Shown: in pieces, positions 1 through 5,143 of the stretch
Position numbering within the stretch: position 1 is the first letter of the stretch
How the letters are laid out: each line of letters starts with the position of its first letter
Origin: an uncultured Alphaproteobacteria bacterium
Lineage (GTDB): Bacteria > Pseudomonadota > Alphaproteobacteria > RF32 > CAG-239
Length of the DNA stretch: 10,419 bases
Assembly: GCA_910576955.1 (NCBI GenBank)
Contig: CAJTJB010000018.1
Coordinates: 1 to 10,419, forward strand
Reading direction: 5' to 3'
Made by a program: the position numbers and the translations under genes
Notes under the pieces: generated by a model
The model's input: only the letters and a program-made list of their open reading frames with translations
Database searches by the model: none
Told to the model about the DNA's origin: nothing

Positions 1-39
1 CAAAGGATTTTTGTAGATGCAAAGCTATAAGCTTTTCGG

Positions 40-64
40 AACCCCCAGACTATCTGGGGGTTTT
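40..64. terminator. Bidirectional hairpin terminator at left edge
   Basis: Seen: a 10-bp perfect stem (40-49 with 53-62), a three-base loop, and short T runs on the plus strand (61-64) with the matching A/T context on the other strand. It could end a plus-strand gene lying left of the window, or act as a second terminator for the minus-strand trcR gene. No gene is recognisable in bases 1-39. Confidence 0.6.
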
Positions 65-71
65 CGGGATA

Positions 72-97
72 CAAAAAGCGCCCCCAAAGGAGCGCCT
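72..97 (-). terminator. Rho-independent terminator of trcR
   Basis: Read on the minus strand, a 7-bp G/C-rich stem (89-95 with 78-84, one G-U pair) with a four-base loop is followed by five U residues (77-73). It lies about 20 bases beyond the trcR stop codon and is the natural end of that transcript. Confidence 0.8.
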
Positions 98-118
98 TTT
101 ATATAAAACATAATCAGC

Positions 119-838
119 TTATGCATTCTTTTTCGGACGACCGCGCTTTTTCGGAGCTTCGGCAACCTTTTCTTTAGCCGGTCTGCCGCGTTTCTTCGGT
201 GCGGTTTCAACTTTTTCTTTCGCAGGGCGTCCGCGCTTTTTTGGCGCTGCATCAGCAACCGCCTTGGCTGCTTTCTTTCCGCCTTTTTTGCGCTTGCCTT
301 TGTTTTCTTTCAGCTCTGCCTGCTGCTGCGAAATAAGCATTGCTTTTTCCAAATCTTTTTCAGAGCAAAGCCCGACCGCCATCGGGTTTACCGGACGCAG
401 GTTTGCCATATTGCTGTGCGTTCCCTCGCGAACCGAAGCAATTGTCGGCTTGGTTGTGCCGATAAGTTTACAAATTTGCGAATCCATAACTTCCGGACAA
501 TTGCGAATAATCCACAAAATCGCATTCGGCTTTTCCGCACGCTGTGTCGGTGACAAAACTTTCTTCGCCTTGGCGTTTCTTTCCTTAACGTTTTTCTCCA
601 AAGGCGTTGCCACCAAAGCCGCTTTTTCGTCCGCCTCGCAGCGTTTAATCTCTTCCATAGACAACTGCCCGTTGGAAATCGGGCTTACGCCCAAAATATT
701 ATATGCAATATCGCCGTCGGCAATTGCCTGAATCTCAAGCTCGTGCAATTCGCAAAAATCCGCAATCTGCTTAAAAGTCAGCGTTGTGTTTTCCACGAGC
801 CAAACTGCCGTTGCTTTGGGCATCAAAGGTGCTGTCAT
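119..838 (-). CDS. trcR: TrcR-like (DUF1013) cell-cycle transcriptional regulator with AT-hook tail
   Basis: The first ~150 residues match DUF1013/TrcR, an alphaproteobacterial nucleoid-associated or transcriptional regulator linked to cell-cycle control. The N-terminus has the family signature PLMPKATAVWLVENTTL, followed by a helix-turn-helix-like stretch around FKQIADFC and a central block ILWIIRNCPEVMDSQICKLIGTTKPT. The family usually ends soon after the DUF1013 core. Here the last 42 residues (about 198-239) hold three copies of PKKRGRP, the classic AT-hook that inserts into the minor groove of AT-rich DNA, two of them followed by AKEKV linkers. I start at the ATG at 838 because AAAGGA then lies about eight bases upstream. 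The ATG at 847 overlaps that ribosome site and would add only MKT. The gene stands alone between its own terminator and the rpmE terminator. Family call is confident; DNA binding by the tail is inferred. Confidence 0.85.
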   Translation of the reverse strand: MTAPLMPKATAVWLVENTTLTFKQIADFCELHELEIQAIADGDIAYNILGVSPISNGQLSMEEIKRCEADEKAALVATPLEKNVKERNAKAKKVLSPTQRAEKPNAILWIIRNCPEVMDSQICKLIGTTKPTIASVREGTHSNMANLRPVNPMAVGLCSEKDLEKAMLISQQQAELKENKGKRKKGGKKAAKAVADAAPKKRGRPAKEKVETAPKKRGRPAKEKVAEAPKKRGRPKKNA

Positions 839-877
839 TGTCTTCATCCTTTCTTTTAAATCAAAATCTTAAAATTT

Positions 878-904
878 ATTCTACCATAAAACTTTTTTCG
901 GCAA
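878..904 (-). promoter_or_regulatory. Possible trcR promoter
   Basis: On the minus strand a TTGCCG box (904-899) and a TAGAAT box (883-878) lie upstream of trcR. The 15-base spacer is short for sigma70, so this is a weak candidate. The rest of 848-960 shows nothing else I can identify. Confidence 0.35.
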
Positions 905-960
905 CATACAAGCGGATATTCGCGTTTTCTACACAAAGTTTGTAACTCCGCCGGTACGAT

Positions 961-990
961 AAATAAAAACCTGTATTTACATACAGGCTT
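961..990 (-). terminator. Terminator of rpmE
   Basis: On the minus strand a perfect 7-bp stem (CCTGTAT, 987-981, with ATACAGG, 976-970) and a GTAA loop are followed by TTTTTATTT. It lies about 30 bases past the rpmE stop. The plus strand also has CTTTTA after the stem, so it may work in both directions. Confidence 0.8.
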
Positions 991-1018
991 TTATCAAAAT
1001 CCGTTCTTCCCGCAGGGA

Positions 1019-1249
1019 TTAGTTTGAAGACTTCAAACCGAATTTAGCAAACTTGCTGTTAAATTTGCCAACCTGACCGCCGGAATCCACCATACGGTGA
1101 ACGCCTGTCCAAGCCGGATGAGATTTCGGGTCGATTTCCAAAGTCATCTTATCACCGGCCTTGCCCCAAGTCGAATGAACTGTTTTTACTGTTCCATCAG
1201 TCATTACATATGTAATTTCGTGATAGTCAGGGTGAATACCTTTTTTCAT
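1019..1249 (-). CDS. rpmE: 50S ribosomal protein bL31
   Basis: A 76-residue protein beginning MKKGIHPDYHEITYVMTDG, with the family's GIHP start and the later DPKSHPAWTG and KFNSKFAKF blocks. bL31 sits at the central protuberance of the large ribosomal subunit and bridges to the small subunit. There are no cysteines, so this is the zinc-independent form common in Alphaproteobacteria. I start at the ATG at 1249, which has GGAG at a good distance upstream; the in-frame ATG at 1261 would place the ribosome site inside the reading frame. A clear promoter (1292-1320) and terminator (961-990) make it a single-gene unit. Confidence 0.95.
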   Translation of the reverse strand: MKKGIHPDYHEITYVMTDGTVKTVHSTWGKAGDKMTLEIDPKSHPAWTGVHRMVDSGGQVGKFNSKFAKFGLKSSN

Positions 1250-1291
1250 TATTATCTCCAAAAACTAAACTTCACAAAAAAATTTACACCT

Positions 1292-1320
1292 CTTATACAC
1301 TGCACTTTTATAGATTGCAA
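1292..1320 (-). promoter_or_regulatory. rpmE promoter (sigma70-like)
   Basis: On the minus strand TTGCAA (1320-1315) and TATAAG (1297-1292) are separated by exactly 17 bases, giving a start near 1285 and a ~35-base leader before the rpmE ATG. Confidence 0.65.
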
Positions 1321-1344
1321 GCATAATTTTGCAAATTTTTAAAT

Positions 1345-2145
1345 TTATTTTAAAACTTTAGCAATTTTCTGGCTCAAGTTAAAGCTTACCGCCATCAAAT
1401 TGCCCGAATTCAACACCATCGGCAAATCTTCCGTACGCGTATCGGCCTGTTCCATATCCAGCGCCATACCGCCCGCTTCCTTAACGAGCAGCACGCCCGC
1501 CGCCATACTGGCAAGCATAGTTTCCGGCGCGATAACTGCGTCAAGCTTGCCCGCCGCAACATATGCCAAATCCAGAGCCACTGCCCCGCTGATACGCACA
1601 TCGCGGCACATCGCTAATGTGTTATTGATAATCTTTGCAGACTGCTCAACATCACCGGCATTCGGTTTAACCGCCACCAATGCACCCTCAAGCTCCTGCT
1701 TGGAGGCAACGCGCAAACGTTCGTGGCTTCTAAATCCTTCCTTATATGCGCCTTTGCCTTTCTCGGCAAAAAACAGCTCGTCGCGCGCCGGATTATACAC
1801 CACGCCGCACAAAATAGTCTGCCCGTTCATCAAAGCAGCGGAAATCGCAAATTCCGGATTGCCGTGTGCAAAGTTTGCCAAGCCCTCAATGCCCGAAATC
1901 AACAGATACATCCCGTTTTGCGGAACTTTCTCGTTAATCGCAACACAAGGAATTGCCGGCATAATCTTTGCAAACTCATTCTTCAAGCCTTTCTGAATTT
2001 TATCAAACGCGATGCGTGTAAAATCCAAACTGCCTTTAACCGAATTTTGCAGACATTCAATCTCACTAAAGTCACGGTTAAGATTAACAGACGCTTTCTT
2101 TACCGCCGTAACGATATTAGTGAGCATCGGAGAAATATATGCCAT
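1345..2145 (-). CDS. Inositol monophosphatase-family protein (SuhB-like), metal site degenerate
   Basis: The 266-residue length, the NFAHGNPEFAISAALM block, the GALDLAY-like stretch (GAVALDLAYVAAGKLDAV, about 187-204) and AAGVLLVKEAGG (215-226) place this in the IMPase/SuhB fold. However, residues that bind catalytic metals in active members are replaced. The usual DPxDGT motif reads SGIEGL (84-89), so both aspartates are lost (S84, E87) and the threonine is L89. The usual WDxAAG reads ASMAAG (212-217), losing the aspartate (S213). The GEE motif is NEK (71-73). I infer no classical phosphatase activity. The E. coli relative SuhB also serves in rRNA antitermination independently of catalysis, so a structural role is possible. 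Its ATG overlaps the efp stop codon (TAATG), implying co-translation with EF-P. Confidence 0.85.
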   Translation of the reverse strand: MAYISPMLTNIVTAVKKASVNLNRDFSEIECLQNSVKGSLDFTRIAFDKIQKGLKNEFAKIMPAIPCVAINEKVPQNGMYLLISGIEGLANFAHGNPEFAISAALMNGQTILCGVVYNPARDELFFAEKGKGAYKEGFRSHERLRVASKQELEGALVAVKPNAGDVEQSAKIINNTLAMCRDVRISGAVALDLAYVAAGKLDAVIAPETMLASMAAGVLLVKEAGGMALDMEQADTRTEDLPMVLNSGNLMAVSFNLSQKIAKVLK

Positions 2146-2708
2146 TATTTCGCTCTCTCAACATAGTTAGCTTCTTCAGTACCAACAACAATTTTCTCGC
2201 CGGTGGCAATAAACGGCGGCACACCGATTCGCATACCGTTGTCCAAAATTGCCGGTTTGTAAGAAGATGTTACGGTCTGCCCTTTAATTACCGGTTCGGT
2301 TTCAACCACGGTGCAGATAACCTGCTGCGGCAACTGAACGGAAATCGGTCTGTCGTTAATGTGAGAAATGCGGACGGTCATACCTTCAACCAAAAACGGA
2401 CGCGAGTCGCCCAAAATATCCGCAGGCATGGAGAACTGTTCAAATGTTTCCGATTCCATAAAGTTCAAACCTGTGCCGTCTTCAAACAAAAATTGGCAGT
2501 CTTTGTCTTCCACCATCATTTTCTCAACGGTATCTTCGGTTCTGAAACGTTCGTTGGTTTTCGTGCCCTCTTCAACGGCTTTCATCTCAACCTGCATAAA
2601 CGCACCGCCTTTACCCGGTTTGATGTGTTGCGCTTTGGTAATTGTCCACGGTTTGCCTTTATATTCAATAACCCAACCGATTCTGATTGCTCCGGCTAAT
2701 TGTTTCAT
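2145..2708 (-). CDS. efp: Translation elongation factor P
   Basis: A 187-residue protein with the three EF-P beta domains. EF-P enters the ribosomal E site and rescues ribosomes stalled at consecutive prolines. The modification-loop sequence HIKPGKGGAF (28-37) puts the key lysine at K33, equivalent to E. coli K34. TKTNERFRTEDTVEKM (about 49-64) and the C-terminal YVERAK are typical of the family. The start at 2708 has GGAGAA upstream. It shares a TAATG overlap with the IMPase-like gene and is divergent from the repeat-protein gene at 2902. The modifying enzymes are not in this window. Confidence 0.97.
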   Translation of the reverse strand: MKQLAGAIRIGWVIEYKGKPWTITKAQHIKPGKGGAFMQVEMKAVEEGTKTNERFRTEDTVEKMMVEDKDCQFLFEDGTGLNFMESETFEQFSMPADILGDSRPFLVEGMTVRISHINDRPISVQLPQQVICTVVETEPVIKGQTVTSSYKPAILDNGMRIGVPPFIATGEKIVVGTEEANYVERAK

Positions 2709-2825
2709 TTTATCTGTTCTCCATATTTACAATGTTAATATTATCCTAGAAAAGTTTTTCTGCCCCGCAATTTAGCCCTAAAATTTTTATTTTGCAACAA
2801 AAATCGTATTTTAGACAAAATTTTC

Positions 2826-2853
2826 TTGCCATTTAAAATAATCCCTTTATATT
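2826..2853 (+). promoter_or_regulatory. Promoter of the repeat-protein gene
   Basis: TTGCCA (2826-2831) and TATATT (2848-2853) with a 16-base spacer lie about 50 bases upstream of the ATG at 2902. The rest of the divergent 2709-2901 region is AT-rich; I could not settle on an efp promoter there. Confidence 0.5.
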
Positions 2854-2901
2854 GGGCATATCTTAAATACCTTTATGTCACACAATTAAACACAAACAAT
2901 T

Positions 2902-3426
2902 ATGACTGACCGAGAGTTTCTCATTTCGTTACTTGCCAGCGGAATCAAGCTTTCCCGCGAAAAGTTGACAATGCTGTTTCAGCTGGAAGACGCCGCCGAG
3001 CCGATAAAAGCGTATCTGAAAAGAAATGCGTTTGACGCTTGGAGCAATGATATGCTCCTGATATTCAATCGTCCCGATTCGCCGAAGCTTGTCCTGTTTT
3101 ACGTTCAGCAAGGATACGGCATTATGCCCGACCTCGAATACAAACTGTTCGAACTGCCGAACGCCGAGGAAATTTTGACAGCATACGTTGCCAAACACAA
3201 ACTCCACAGCAATCTGGCACAGCTCAAGCTGTTTGCTTTCCCGAGCGCTCCGCAAATTCTCAAGCTCTACATCGAAAATCGGCACGAGCTCATTCCGAAA
3301 GCGCAGATTAAACTTTTCGACCTGCCCAATGCCAAAGAGCTGGTCAAGCGCTACGCGGCACTAAACTTCAATCTCTGCAAAGAATTCCGCCGCCTCACCT
3401 ACAATAAAGGCTGGCACAAAGCCTGA
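2902..3426 (+). CDS. Unrecognised 28-residue-repeat (solenoid-like) protein
   Basis: A 174-residue soluble protein with no signal peptide or membrane segment. From about residue 25 it consists of tandem 28-29-residue units anchored by a hydrophobic-Phe pair at 25-26, 54-55, 82-83, 110-111 and 138-139. The consensus is roughly LF-x-LPNA-x-EIL-x2-Y followed by a stretch ending AQ-x-KL. Regular helical periodicity suggests an alpha-solenoid, a fold usually used for protein-protein contact. I do not recognise the family and assign no function. There is no strong ribosome site before the ATG at 2902 (ACAAACAATT), so the exact start is less certain. A strong terminator follows at once. Codon use resembles the neighbouring housekeeping genes, so it does not look recently acquired. 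Confidence 0.8.
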   Translation: MTDREFLISLLASGIKLSREKLTMLFQLEDAAEPIKAYLKRNAFDAWSNDMLLIFNRPDSPKLVLFYVQQGYGIMPDLEYKLFELPNAEEILTAYVAKHKLHSNLAQLKLFAFPSAPQILKLYIENRHELIPKAQIKLFDLPNAKELVKRYAALNFNLCKEFRRLTYNKGWHKA

Positions 3427-3440
3427 AACTCACCACTAAC

Positions 3441-3472
3441 AAAAAGCAGTTCCTTATGGAGCTGCTTTTTTA
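3441..3472 (+). terminator. Terminator of the repeat-protein gene
   Basis: A 10-bp stem (3444-3453 with 3458-3467, one G-U pair), a TTAT loop and a T run to 3471. It begins 15 bases after the stop codon. Confidence 0.9.
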
Positions 3473-3484
3473 TTATACTCTCAT

Positions 3485-3613
3485 AAGATTGCCACGCTCA
3501 TTTCATTCACTCGCAATGACTATCTAACCGCGAGTCATTGCGAGGAGCATAGCGACGTGGCAATCTCTTTCTTTTTCGCGAGTCATTGCGAGGAGCATAG
3601 CGACGTGGCAATC
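3485..3613. repeat. Two 37-bp direct repeats plus an inverted half-copy
   Basis: Identical 37-bp copies lie at 3529-3565 and 3577-3613, each containing GTCATTGCGAGGAGC and GCGACGTGGCAATC. A diverged copy in the opposite orientation at about 3486-3520 keeps both ends (AGATTGCCACG and CTCGCAATGAC) but differs in the middle. The inverted and first direct copies can fold into one long hairpin. This resembles short palindromic intergenic repeats seen in many bacterial genomes. No coding potential is evident. Confidence 0.85.
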
Positions 3614-3639
3614 GCAAGAAAGTATGGATAACATAATAT

Positions 3640-3777
3640 CACCCTCTCCTGTCCTCTCCCCTCAAGGGAGAGGGACGCTTGAGGAAACCTCTGCCCCCAA
3701 GCCCTCCCCCCCCCAGCGAGGGAAATTTTGCTTCAATGACCTCCTCCCCCTTGAGGGGGGAGGTAAGGGAGGGGGTG
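3640..3777. repeat. MITE-like imperfect palindrome, ~138 bp
   Basis: The left arm (3640-3674), starting CACCCTCTCC and containing CCCTCAAGGG, is an imperfect inverted match of the right arm (3741-3777), which contains CCCTTGAGGG and ends GAGGGGGTG. Each arm is also nearly self-palindromic. The centre is C-rich, with a run of nine or more C residues near 3706-3714. There is no transposase gene, so this is a non-autonomous or dispersed palindromic element. I see no convincing target-site duplication. The open reading frame crossing it at 3624-3908 is an artefact of the repeat. Confidence 0.7.
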
Positions 3778-3800
3778 ACAAACATCCTATCAGAATTAAC

Positions 3801-3828
3801 TTGACATTAACCCCGCACTCTTTATACT
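3801..3828 (+). promoter_or_regulatory. Promoter of leader RNA A
   Basis: TTGACA (3801-3806) and TATACT (3823-3828) with a 16-base spacer. The second leader copy at 9233-9260 has the same boxes and spacer, which supports function. Homology between the two loci begins at about this -35 box. Confidence 0.8.
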
Positions 3829-3834
3829 CCCTCT

Positions 3835-3992
3835 TGTCGGCAGAGATGCCGTCAGGGCTGTCAGAGGCTCTCATAGTTGTTATCCTTGCTTTGTCAGGGA
3901 GCTTTTAGCTATATATTGAAGGCTAAAAGAGTCATTAACTATGTGATTTCTGAACTCCCTGGCGCTGGATTTTCCGGCGCCGGTTTTGTTTT
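3835..3992 (+). ncRNA. Structured leader RNA A upstream of an XRE-type gene
   Basis: About 158 nt from the predicted start to the U tract. In order: hairpin P1 with a GAGA (GNRA) tetraloop (3838-3842 with 3847-3851); P2 left strand CAUAGUU (3872-3878); P3 left strand CAGGGAG (3895-3901); hairpin P4 (3902-3909 with 3922-3929, loop UAUAUAUUGAAG); P2 right strand AACUAUG (3937-3943); P3 right strand CUCCCUG (3955-3961); then a terminator-like hairpin (3961-3968 with 3974-3981) and UUUUGUUUU. P2 and P3 interleave, so together they form a pseudoknot. The copy at 9066-9226 keeps the same architecture with compensatory changes in P2, P4 and the terminator stem. The element ends about 15 bases before the ribosome site of the gene at 4019. 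It could be a riboswitch or attenuator, a stand-alone small RNA, or a target of the protein encoded downstream. Confidence 0.8.
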
Positions 3993-4018
3993 AATCTAAT
4001 TAAAAATGGAGTTTAATT

Positions 4019-4288
4019 ATGAAACACGAAGATTATGTAATCAATGGTCAAAATGGTTTAAATTTGCAACAGGATGTATTACGCATTATCGGGCAGGCGT
4101 TGTTTGAAGAGCGGTCACGGCGAAATCTGAAATTAGCTACGGTCAGCGCTTGTTTGGATGTGCGTCCGGAGCTGGTGGATATGGCTGAAACCGGTACAGG
4201 AAAAGCCCAATGGGCGATTATGACAAAGTTGCTTAAATATTATAATAAACGATTTGAGATTCGTCTGGTTTCCGTTAGTACCGAATAA
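4019..4288 (+). CDS. Small XRE-type helix-turn-helix protein A
   Basis: An 89-residue protein. Residues about 20-80 (IIGQALFEERSRRNLKLATVSACLDVRPELVDMAETG and the helix after it) fit an XRE/Cro-like five-helix domain, probably DNA-binding, though the recognition helix is not a strong textbook match. It aligns with the protein at 8722-9036: IGxxLxEERxxRxL near the start, a central AE-x-G turn, and a final hydrophobic helix followed by a beta-like VxLx strand. There is no membrane or enzymatic region. TGGAG lies about eight bases before the ATG at 4019. The gene sits directly behind leader RNA A and is closed by a strong terminator, making a self-contained module. Autoregulation through the leader is plausible but inferred. 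Most like a short transcriptional regulator or antitoxin-type HTH protein; no toxin gene is adjacent. Confidence 0.75.
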   Translation: MKHEDYVINGQNGLNLQQDVLRIIGQALFEERSRRNLKLATVSACLDVRPELVDMAETGTGKAQWAIMTKLLKYYNKRFEIRLVSVSTE

Positions 4289-4294
4289 TCAAAA

Positions 4295-4326
4295 CGCCCG
4301 CTATCTTTCGGTAGCGGGCGTTTTTT
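4295..4326. terminator. Bidirectional terminator between convergent genes
   Basis: A perfect 9-bp stem (4295-4303 with 4312-4320) with an eight-base loop, T run on the plus strand (4321-4326) and T run on the minus strand opposite 4291-4294. It closes both the XRE gene A and the minus-strand gene at 4353-4850. Confidence 0.9.
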
Positions 4327-4352
4327 CCATTTACGATTAGGCACTCAATTTT

Positions 4353-4850
4353 TCACTTTTCAATCACAAAATCCGTCCGCAGCGCCACCGTATCAACTCC
4401 CTCTTCCATCACCCACGCGGCGGATTGAATGAGGAAAAAGTCCGCGTACCAGTCTGTCAGCTCTTTAACGCCCTCAAAACCGTCTTTCCATACCTTGAAA
4501 ATCACAAAATCCGGCTCTGCCTCGGAAACAAGCATACTCTCGTGCCGCCGGTTGCGGGTAAACAACCCGACAATGCCGCCTTTGCCCAGCTCTTTGCGCA
4601 CTGCTGCCAGTTTGTCTTTCACCTCTTCCGCCCCTAAATCCAAAATCACGCCGTCCGCGCCAAACGCCTTTGCCGCTGCAATCGCATTGTCACCGTAAAA
4701 CAACACTATCCGTTCTTCTTTCACCGCCTGCGTCATAAACTTGCGGCAAAAATCTTCCCCGAGTGCCGCATTCAGCACATAGCACTCCTCGCTCAAATTT
4801 TCCAAAATTGCACCGTTTTCCTCGTCCACACGGATAATATTCTTTTGCAT
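4353..4850 (-). CDS. Thiamine-phosphate-synthase-like (ThiE/TenI-type barrel) protein, divergent
   Basis: A 165-residue protein with features of the ThiE/TenI TIM-barrel superfamily: a hydrophobic strand then AxAxxFGADGVILDL (about 58-72), matching the ThiE pattern ALAxGADGVHLG, and GLFTRNRRHESMLVSEAEPDFVIF (95-118), matching the GxSxHxxxE...ADYV strand-helix-strand. ThiE itself is about 210 residues and joins the pyrimidine and thiazole halves of thiamine. Here the first strand, the TDR-type start and the phosphate-binding end are not evident, so catalysis is doubtful. Related short ThiE-like genes occur near efp/suhB-type neighbourhoods in Alphaproteobacteria, from memory. The ribosome site is weak (AGGGG about 11 bases upstream). 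It is divergent from the coiled-coil/zapA operon. Fold assignment is moderately sure; function unknown. Confidence 0.6.
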   Translation of the reverse strand: MQKNIIRVDEENGAILENLSEECYVLNAALGEDFCRKFMTQAVKEERIVLFYGDNAIAAAKAFGADGVILDLGAEEVKDKLAAVRKELGKGGIVGLFTRNRRHESMLVSEAEPDFVIFKVWKDGFEGVKELTDWYADFFLIQSAAWVMEEGVDTVALRTDFVIEK

Positions 4851-4865
4851 AAGTCGTTTTGCCCC

Positions 4866-4894
4866 TTGTCAATCAGATGTTTAAACTTTATAAA
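4866..4894 (+). promoter_or_regulatory. Promoter of the coiled-coil gene/zapA operon
   Basis: TTGTCA (4866-4871) and TATAAA (4889-4894), spacer 17 bases, about 38 bases before the first ATG of the operon. Confidence 0.6.
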
Positions 4895-4932
4895 GGACAA
4901 TAACACATTGTTTTTAGAAACGGAAGTCAAAA

Positions 4933-5142
4933 ATGTCGGAAACTGCAAAATATCTGCCCAAAACCGCCGCCGCTCTTGCCAAACTGCAGGAATCCGCTGC
5001 CCTTTTGGAGGAATCCGCCGAGATTTCTGCCACCGAACAGCAGCAGCTCAAAGAAAAGCTTGCCACGCTGCGCCAACAACTGGCTGACAAAGCGCAATGC
5101 ATCGACAATATCATTAACACCTTGAACGGAGCACTCAAATAA
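4933..5142 (+). CDS. Small coiled-coil protein upstream of zapA (DUF4164-like)
   Basis: A 69-residue acidic, Ala/Leu/Gln/Glu-rich protein with heptad-like spacing of hydrophobic residues from about residue 13 to 55 (LAKLQESAALLEE, then QLKEKLATLRQQLADK), predicting one long coiled coil. Short coiled-coil genes of this kind, often annotated DUF4164, commonly precede zapA in Alphaproteobacteria. A role beside ZapA at the division septum is inferred from position only. The ATG at 4933 has GGAAG upstream, and the stop is one base from the zapA ATG, so the two are a translationally linked operon. Confidence 0.75.
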   Translation: MSETAKYLPKTAAALAKLQESAALLEESAEISATEQQQLKEKLATLRQQLADKAQCIDNIINTLNGALK

Positions 5143-5143
5143 G

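Noticed and set aside
39..48. Complementarity between the GAACCCCCAG stretch and the G-rich loop of the 9446-9509 RNA
   Set aside because: Both fall in G/C-run hairpins, and the known transcript at the left edge (trcR, minus strand) has the same sense as the RNA, so pairing is not expected.
264..731. Plus-strand open frame of 155 codons
   Set aside because: It lies antisense to trcR, whose family match and ribosome site are clear; its protein has no recognisable features.
1400..1996. Plus-strand open frame of 198 codons
   Set aside because: It is the antisense shadow of the IMPase-like gene, low in complexity (Ser/Ala-rich) and without a ribosome site.
3529..3613. A CRISPR array
   Set aside because: There are only two direct copies with an 11-base spacer and an inverted third copy, with no cas genes nearby.
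3624..3908. Open frame of 94 codons across the repeat region
   Set aside because: It runs through the palindromic repeat and into leader RNA A; its composition comes from the repeat and it has no ribosome site.
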